Assembly (NCBI GenBank): GCA_946415475.1
Contig: CAMKSQ010000005.1
Span: 1 to 64,000, forward strand
Direction of reading: 5' to 3'
DNA from: an uncultured Bacteroidales bacterium
Lineage (GTDB): Bacteria; Bacteroidota; Bacteroidia; Bacteroidales; UBA932
Length of the DNA: 64,000 nt
Of the stretch, positions 60,417 to 64,000 are shown one piece after another. Each line of letters begins with the position of its first letter. Position 1 is the stretch's first letter. Position numbers and translations under genes: made by a program. Under the pieces are notes generated by a model. It saw only the letters and a program-made list of their open reading frames with translations, searched no databases and had not been told where the DNA came from.

Positions 60417-60748
60417 AGGCCGATAGAAACGCCATCGAACAGGCTTATGCCTTCTTTCACCAGAAGCTGAAGGTGTACGAGCATTCCACGTCCGAAAGGG
60501 AGATGGACCATATAGAGGATTGCATAGCAGACTATGCAAACTCCATGTCCAAGGAACTTTTCGACGAACTCTCCCAAGGTAATCCGGCCTTCTTACACGA
60601 ACACACCGCCTTCCAGGAGGATCTGACGAGTGCGGTGTGTATGATGGAAAAATGGTTGGAGTTAAAGATCTTTACCAGCCACCTCGCTGAACAGCGGGGC
60701 GATTTCTTTGTCCCGGAATCCGACTATGCCGCCGCCAGAAACTTCTGA
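60413..60748 (+). CDS. DUF5053-like protein with a foreign C-terminal tail
   Basis: The 111-residue product starts MKADRNAIEQAYAFFHQKLK and has VYEHSTSEREMDHIEDCIAD, a pattern I associate with DUF5053. After MMEKWLELKIF the sequence TSHLAEQRGDFFVPESDYAA comes from the antisense strand of a macro-like gene fragment, so the natural C-terminus has been replaced. It overlaps the DUF4250 stop by ATGA. Confidence 0.65.
   Translation: MKADRNAIEQAYAFFHQKLKVYEHSTSEREMDHIEDCIADYANSMSKELFDELSQGNPAFLHEHTAFQEDLTSAVCMMEKWLELKIFTSHLAEQRGDFFVPESDYAAARNF
60662..60730 (-). pseudogene. C-terminal fragment of a macro-like gene
   Basis: Read leftwards, it gives GIVGFRDKEIAPLFSE then VAGKDL and a stop. The intact gene at 59152 has GIAGFRDKAIAPLFSE at the same place. 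About 39 bp (60682-60720) are almost identical to 59211-59249 at DNA level. Confidence 0.75.
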
Positions 60749-60766
60749 CGACGGCAAAGTCAATAA

Positions 60767-61282
60767 CTAGCGGCGCCCAAAGTAGAACGCCCGATTGGCC
60801 CGGAACTCCTGCATTTCTTTCCTTCGCTCTTCAGCGAAAGGAGCATCCAGCCTTTTAAACTCATCCAGTAGGTCGTTCCACTTGGGATAACGCGCGAGCG
60901 ACGGATCTTCGTCCAGCATATCCAGGCAGAAGGACTTCATGTAGTGATAGCGCTTGGGGAGGATTCCTACCAGGACATAGCCGTATTCGCTGTCAATCTT
61001 GAAACGGTCGTCCAGGCACACGCGTGCTCCGTCCACAAAAGCCTTGAAGGCTTCCTGGCGCTTGCCGTGCAGAAGGAGGAATCGGCCATAAGCCTCATAG
61101 CTCCGGCTGAGGGCAATCACATCCTGTTCGGTGAGTCGGCCTCGCTCGGGATTCCACCACTCCTCATAGGAAGCCCGAAGGCGCTCAATCTGGTCGATGT
61201 AGGGCTGTGCGTATTCGCGGAGCACATTCGGAAGCATCATAACCTGGCCCTTGTCGGTCCAGGCAACTAACTGATAAGCCAT
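60767..61282 (-). CDS. Unknown helical cytoplasmic protein
   Basis: The 171 residues are helical with aromatic-rich repeats (IDQIERLRASYEEWWNPERG, SRSYEAYGRFLLLHGKRQEA, FKAFVDGARVCLDD), suggesting TPR-like hairpins. No family was recognised. It starts 26 bp after the gene at 61309 and is probably on its transcript. Confidence 0.65.
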   Translation of the reverse strand: MAYQLVAWTDKGQVMMLPNVLREYAQPYIDQIERLRASYEEWWNPERGRLTEQDVIALSRSYEAYGRFLLLHGKRQEAFKAFVDGARVCLDDRFKIDSEYGYVLVGILPKRYHYMKSFCLDMLDEDPSLARYPKWNDLLDEFKRLDAPFAEERRKEMQEFRANRAFYFGRR

Positions 61283-61308
61283 AGCATTGTAGTGTTTAGT
61301 GGTTCAAC

Positions 61309-61593
61309 TTAGAGTATCAGCGCATTCACGTCCGAAACTCTTTCGATGGTGGCGATATAGTCCCTCACCACCTCGTCCCCGTCTTTTTCCACAATGTGGA
61401 TTTCCGAGGCTTTATTCAGCGCTTCGATAGTTTCCTGCGACATATTTCTGATGGCAATGCCAGTGAAAAGGCTGAGCATCAGAAGCGCGGTAGGGGAGCC
61501 GTCGAAACAGAAAAAAGCACAGTCGGGCTTGCGGGAGCAAGGACCGATGAGGAGCATGAGTTCGCCCTCTTTGTTTTGAAGGATACTGTACAT
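61309..61593 (-). CDS. Unknown small protein under a folded leader
   Basis: The 94-residue product is MYSILQNKEGELMLLIGPCS then RKPDCAFFCFDGSPTALLML, with four Cys or Cys-like sites in the first half and an acidic C-terminus. No family was recognised. The ATG at 61593 was preferred over a TTG at 61602, which would lie within the stem of the leader hairpin. Confidence 0.6.
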   Translation of the reverse strand: MYSILQNKEGELMLLIGPCSRKPDCAFFCFDGSPTALLMLSLFTGIAIRNMSQETIEALNKASEIHIVEKDGDEVVRDYIATIERVSDVNALIL

Positions 61594-61601
61594 ACTACAC
61601 A

Positions 61602-61695
61602 ACGTATTTCAAAGAACTGCCCGGCCACCCGGTCCTTCGCGTCAGGGTACAATACACCCTGGGAGTGGACCTTCGTCCGGGTTGTTGAAATACGT
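61602..61695 (-). promoter_or_regulatory. Structured 5' leader of the 61309-61593 gene
   Basis: ACGTATTTCAA (61602-61612) and TTGAAATACGT (61685-61695) pair perfectly over 11 bp. Inside, GGTCC/GGACC (61631-61635, 61667-61671) and CAGGGT/ACCCTG (61643-61648, 61656-61661) nest in order. A promoter at 61745-61752 points into it, and the gene starts 8 bp beyond it. A cis-acting RNA switch or attenuator is likely; no known class was recognised. Confidence 0.6.
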
Positions 61696-61744
61696 GCTAT
61701 GGCTTAAAGTATGATCAGCTTGTCATAAGAATGGCTTCGGCTTG

Positions 61745-61752
61745 CAAAGTTA
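61745..61752 (-). promoter_or_regulatory. Promoter -7 box for the structured leader and 61309-61593
   Basis: The minus strand reads TAACTTTG, with TTG 19 bp upstream. The box overlaps the stop codon of the SGNH remnant. Confidence 0.55.
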
Positions 61753-61929
61753 CACAATAAAGACGGACCTGCAAGCCAAATCTATCACGGGATATAATAT
61801 TTTTGCCATCAATTCCGCGCCCCGCCGGTTAGGATGGATGCCGTCAGAGAACAACTCTTCCTCATTGAAAGTTTTGAAGGCCGAGTGAAAATTTATCAGT
61901 TTGATACTATATTCAGTTGTAGATGTTCA
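61750..61929 (-). pseudogene. C-terminal remnant of an SGNH hydrolase
   Basis: About 59 codons are open: EYSIKLINFHSAFKTFNEEE then LFSDGIHPNRRGAELMAKIL and a stop. SDGIHPN is the Asp-x-x-His block V of SGNH hydrolases; the Ser block I and the remaining domain are missing. There is an in-frame stop just upstream and no start codon. Confidence 0.65.
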
Positions 61930-62040
61930 TAGTACAGTGTGTTTTGGTTTGCTGATGCAAATATATATCGTGTTTTCACGGTCATTGCAACGGCTGCAAG
62001 GCTTGCAGAACTCTTACCTGACTATTCCGGGAATAATCCG

Positions 62041-62048
62041 TATCTTTG
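62041..62048 (+). promoter_or_regulatory. Promoter -7 box for the PHP phosphatase gene
   Basis: TATCTTTG ends 7 bp before the ATG at 62056, supporting that start. Confidence 0.5.
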
Positions 62049-62055
62049 CAACGCC

Positions 62056-62724
62056 ATGAGAATTGACTGCCACTGCCATATCCTTCCGGAGATTGACGAC
62101 GGAGCCTCTTGCATCGAGGTTTCGGCCGACCTGGCGCGCAGGCAGGTGGCTTGGGGATTTGAACGGGCCATCTGCACTTCGCATCGTTCGTATATGTTCA
62201 GGAATACGCCGGATATCGTGCGGCGTGCCTGCGATAGGCTGCGGGAAGCGCTGGCCGTCCGCCGGATTCCGCTGGATCTGGTGCCGTCCATGGAATACCG
62301 CTTCATCCCGGAGACCTGGCCGGAGACGCTGGAAAAAGGCTGGCTGCTGCCCTGGGAAGGCAATCATCTGCTGGTGGAACTTCCCATCCATGATCCTACG
62401 AAGGTAGGAGACATCGTCCCTTTAGACGAAGTTAAGCGCCTGCTGGATATGGGCTACCAGCCCGTTCTGGCGCACCCCGAGCGCTATCTGTATCTGGAGA
62501 TGGAGGATTATATCGGCCTTCATGAAGCAGGCTGCCTGTTCCAGCGTAATGCCGGTTCCCTCGAAGGGCTCTATGGCCAGGCGGCCAGCGTCCGCTGTGA
62601 GGCTTTAATGAAAGCCGGCCTCTATCATCTGATAGGGACCGACCTCCATAACGAGCGCTACGCCATGTTCTTCGATAGCATCCACTTCCGCGCCGAAGAA
62701 TTTCCACGAGAAGCTGCAACTTAG
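62056..62724 (+). CDS. CpsB/YwqE-type PHP tyrosine phosphatase
   Basis: The 222-residue protein starts MRIDCHCHILPEIDDGASC, the metal-binding HxH motif of CpsB-type phosphatases, with further ligands in ICTSHRS, HPERYLYLE and GTDLHNER. These Mn-dependent enzymes dephosphorylate tyrosine kinases that control capsule export. No Wze/Wzc kinase is present in the window, so the partner must lie elsewhere. The ATG at 62056 follows directly on a -7 box. Confidence 0.88.
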   Translation: MRIDCHCHILPEIDDGASCIEVSADLARRQVAWGFERAICTSHRSYMFRNTPDIVRRACDRLREALAVRRIPLDLVPSMEYRFIPETWPETLEKGWLLPWEGNHLLVELPIHDPTKVGDIVPLDEVKRLLDMGYQPVLAHPERYLYLEMEDYIGLHEAGCLFQRNAGSLEGLYGQAASVRCEALMKAGLYHLIGTDLHNERYAMFFDSIHFRAEEFPREAAT

Positions 62725-62728
62725 TTCT

Positions 62729-63520
62729 TCACAACCTTTTGGCTTTATTCACATCCTTACTGTTCATCGTCATCACAGAATTGATGAAATGTTGTGAAAG
62801 AAGCTCTTTCAAGGAAAAAGCCCCCCTGCAGTCGATGCATGCAAAGTTGTCCGTGATAAGCGGGCCGTCATGCTGCTGGGTATGCCCAAAAACCTGGAAA
62901 AGTCCCGGGATAGCCGGGGCGGTTTGCATCTCCGAGACATCCGCCCAGACAGGGGAGCCGAAAGTGTCCTTTCCCCCGCGGGCGCTGGAAATGCTGGAGA
63001 GGGACTGGCAGAGCTGGGCGTCCTGTCCTGCCCGCCACAAGACGTTCAGGTCCTCCAGGCTGTCGGTGCCGTCGCCATCCCGGCCGTTGCCGGCAAAGAG
63101 GTTATGGTTCGCTTCCAGCCATCCTGGCAGGATACCGGCATGGGTGAAGATAACCCTCAAGTGTTCCGCCTGGAAGGAGGCCATGAGCGAAAAGCAGTCC
63201 CTGTTCTCCATGTAGAGGGATGCATAGCGGCGGGCATTCCGCTCGTCAAACCTCGTCTTGGGGAAATCCGGCCAGAGATACTGAAGGTCATGGTTCCCGA
63301 GAAGAAGGCTGGTCTTGTCCGGGTGCTCCCGCTTGAAAGAGATGACCGCCTCGAGCTCCGCCAGGGCCTGATCGGGGGAGAGCCCCTCATCAGGGAAGGG
63401 GTCCGCGTAGTCCCCGAGGAAGACGATATGCCTCCCGGCGGCCCCCAGGACCGCCTTTCTCCAGAATGGGCGCCCGTGCAGGTCCGGTATCACCAGTATG
63501 TCATTACCTACAGTGCGCAT
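62729..63520 (-). CDS. Calcineurin-like serine/threonine-phosphatase-type protein
   Basis: The 263-residue cytoplasmic protein has IPDLHGRPFW, VFLGDYADPF, LLLGNHDLQYLW, IFTHAGILPG and VFGHTQQH, the full set of PP2A-like/ApaH-like metallophosphatase motifs. The substrate is unknown. It begins 3 bp after the stop of the gene at 63524 and is probably coupled to it. Confidence 0.88.
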   Translation of the reverse strand: MRTVGNDILVIPDLHGRPFWRKAVLGAAGRHIVFLGDYADPFPDEGLSPDQALAELEAVISFKREHPDKTSLLLGNHDLQYLWPDFPKTRFDERNARRYASLYMENRDCFSLMASFQAEHLRVIFTHAGILPGWLEANHNLFAGNGRDGDGTDSLEDLNVLWRAGQDAQLCQSLSSISSARGGKDTFGSPVWADVSEMQTAPAIPGLFQVFGHTQQHDGPLITDNFACIDCRGAFSLKELLSQHFINSVMTMNSKDVNKAKRL

Positions 63521-63523
63521 CTG

Positions 63524-64000
63524 CTAAATAATCTTTCCGGAAGGGCCTTCCACATTGGTGTCGTTCGGGGTCAGGTATCGATTCGCGACAGCTTTCCGGA
63601 AGTGCTGCTCGAGGCTCTCGGGGAACATGCTGATGGTCTTGAACTCCTTTGTCCCGTCCGTCCTGATTCTCGTTATGATATTGTAGTCGCCGGTCTTCAA
63701 GGAGACCTTGTCGATCCCCTTGATGGCCTGCTCCTTCTTTGTGAGTTCCCAGGATGCCGCGTCCGTGAAGAAAGTGTCGCGGATGGCATAGTGGCTCTTG
63801 ATGCATTTCGTCACATCAATGTCGGACAGGTTCAGGAACTCCGGTCCGCAGAGCTCGATAATCTTCGCGACCAGCCTCATCGTCCTCCCCTCAAGGTTGG
63901 CGATGTCGTATTCCTTCACGGCACGGGAAACGGACCTGTCGGCAAAGTGGGATGCGGCGGTCATCGCCGCGAGGTTGTAGTTGCGCAGGGTCTTCTCAAA
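63524..64000 (-). CDS. Unknown protein, C-terminal part (cut by window edge)
   Basis: An open frame runs from the window edge (FEKTLRNYNLAAMTAASHFA) to a stop at 63524. It has a helical region (GRTMRLVAKIIELCGPEFLN) and a basic C-terminus (FRKAVANRYLTPNDTN). I recognise no family. An internal Met at about 63964 is possible but there is no reason to prefer it, as the frame is open to the edge. It is coupled to the phosphatase downstream. Confidence 0.6.
   Translation of the reverse strand, partial: FEKTLRNYNLAAMTAASHFADRSVSRAVKEYDIANLEGRTMRLVAKIIELCGPEFLNLSDIDVTKCIKSHYAIRDTFFTDAASWELTKKEQAIKGIDKVSLKTGDYNIITRIRTDGTKEFKTISMFPESLEQHFRKAVANRYLTPNDTNVEGPSGKII

Noticed and set aside
61939..62055. 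39-residue N-terminal extension of the PHP phosphatase
   Set aside because: CpsB-type proteins begin right before the HxH motif, and a -7 box lies just before the ATG at 62056.

Overview
The window comes from a moderately GC-rich member of the Bacteroidota, most likely order Bacteroidales. Evidence: a SusC/SusD pair, recurrent TAnnTTTG -7 promoter boxes placed just before start codons, a ParE N-terminus of Bacteroidota type, a small histone-H1-like protein and an anaerobic core (pyruvate:ferredoxin oxidoreductase, ferredoxin, GlpABC). No rRNA, CRISPR array, phage or complete insertion sequence was seen. One tRNA (Arg, CCG) is present. Genus cannot be told from the sequence alone.

Layout. 1-13.3 kb is housekeeping: the start of parE, a lipoprotein, a DUF1573 protein, a ferredoxin, an M16 protease divergent from a LysR-type HTH-only protein, nifJ, fabD, small membrane proteins, tRNA-Arg, a short formate/nitrite-family channel and a DUF3089 lipoprotein. 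13.4-37.7 kb is a large glycerol-phosphate block: outer-membrane barrel, lipoprotein hydrolase, glpK, glpF, a phosphoesterase-glycerophosphodiesterase fusion, an SGNH esterase, a phosphoesterase lipoprotein, susC, susD, a BACON lipoprotein, glpT, glpC, glpB and glpA. Together these could release, capture, import and oxidise glycerol phosphate from phospholipid- or teichoic-acid-like polymers. This is the best candidate in the window for an undescribed system.

37.9-43.2 kb is a five-gene run: a DUF5692-like membrane protein, a small membrane protein, hypA, a 942-residue iron-sulfur flavoprotein and hypB. No hydrogenase or urease gene lies nearby. 43.3-52.4 kb is mixed: a holin-like membrane protein, an alanine:sodium symporter, the histone-like gene, a kinase-like phosphotransferase beside a drug-transporter remnant, a rhodanese-MBL lipoprotein, a Nudix hydrolase, a winged-helix protein, acyl/acetyltransferases, a Gre-like factor and a PAS protein.

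52.4-62 kb is an accessory mosaic with duplicated and decaying pieces: two DUF4250 copies, a cut-down copy of their downstream gene, a truncated DnaQ-like exonuclease beside its intact paralogue, a toxin-antitoxin pair whose toxin is reduced to a stub, WYL, macro-like and SGNH remnants, and a strongly folded leader. Intact genes among them are a UvrD-type helicase, a cation efflux protein, two phosphoesterases, an FKBP isomerase and a PHP-type phosphatase. The window ends inside an unrecognised gene.
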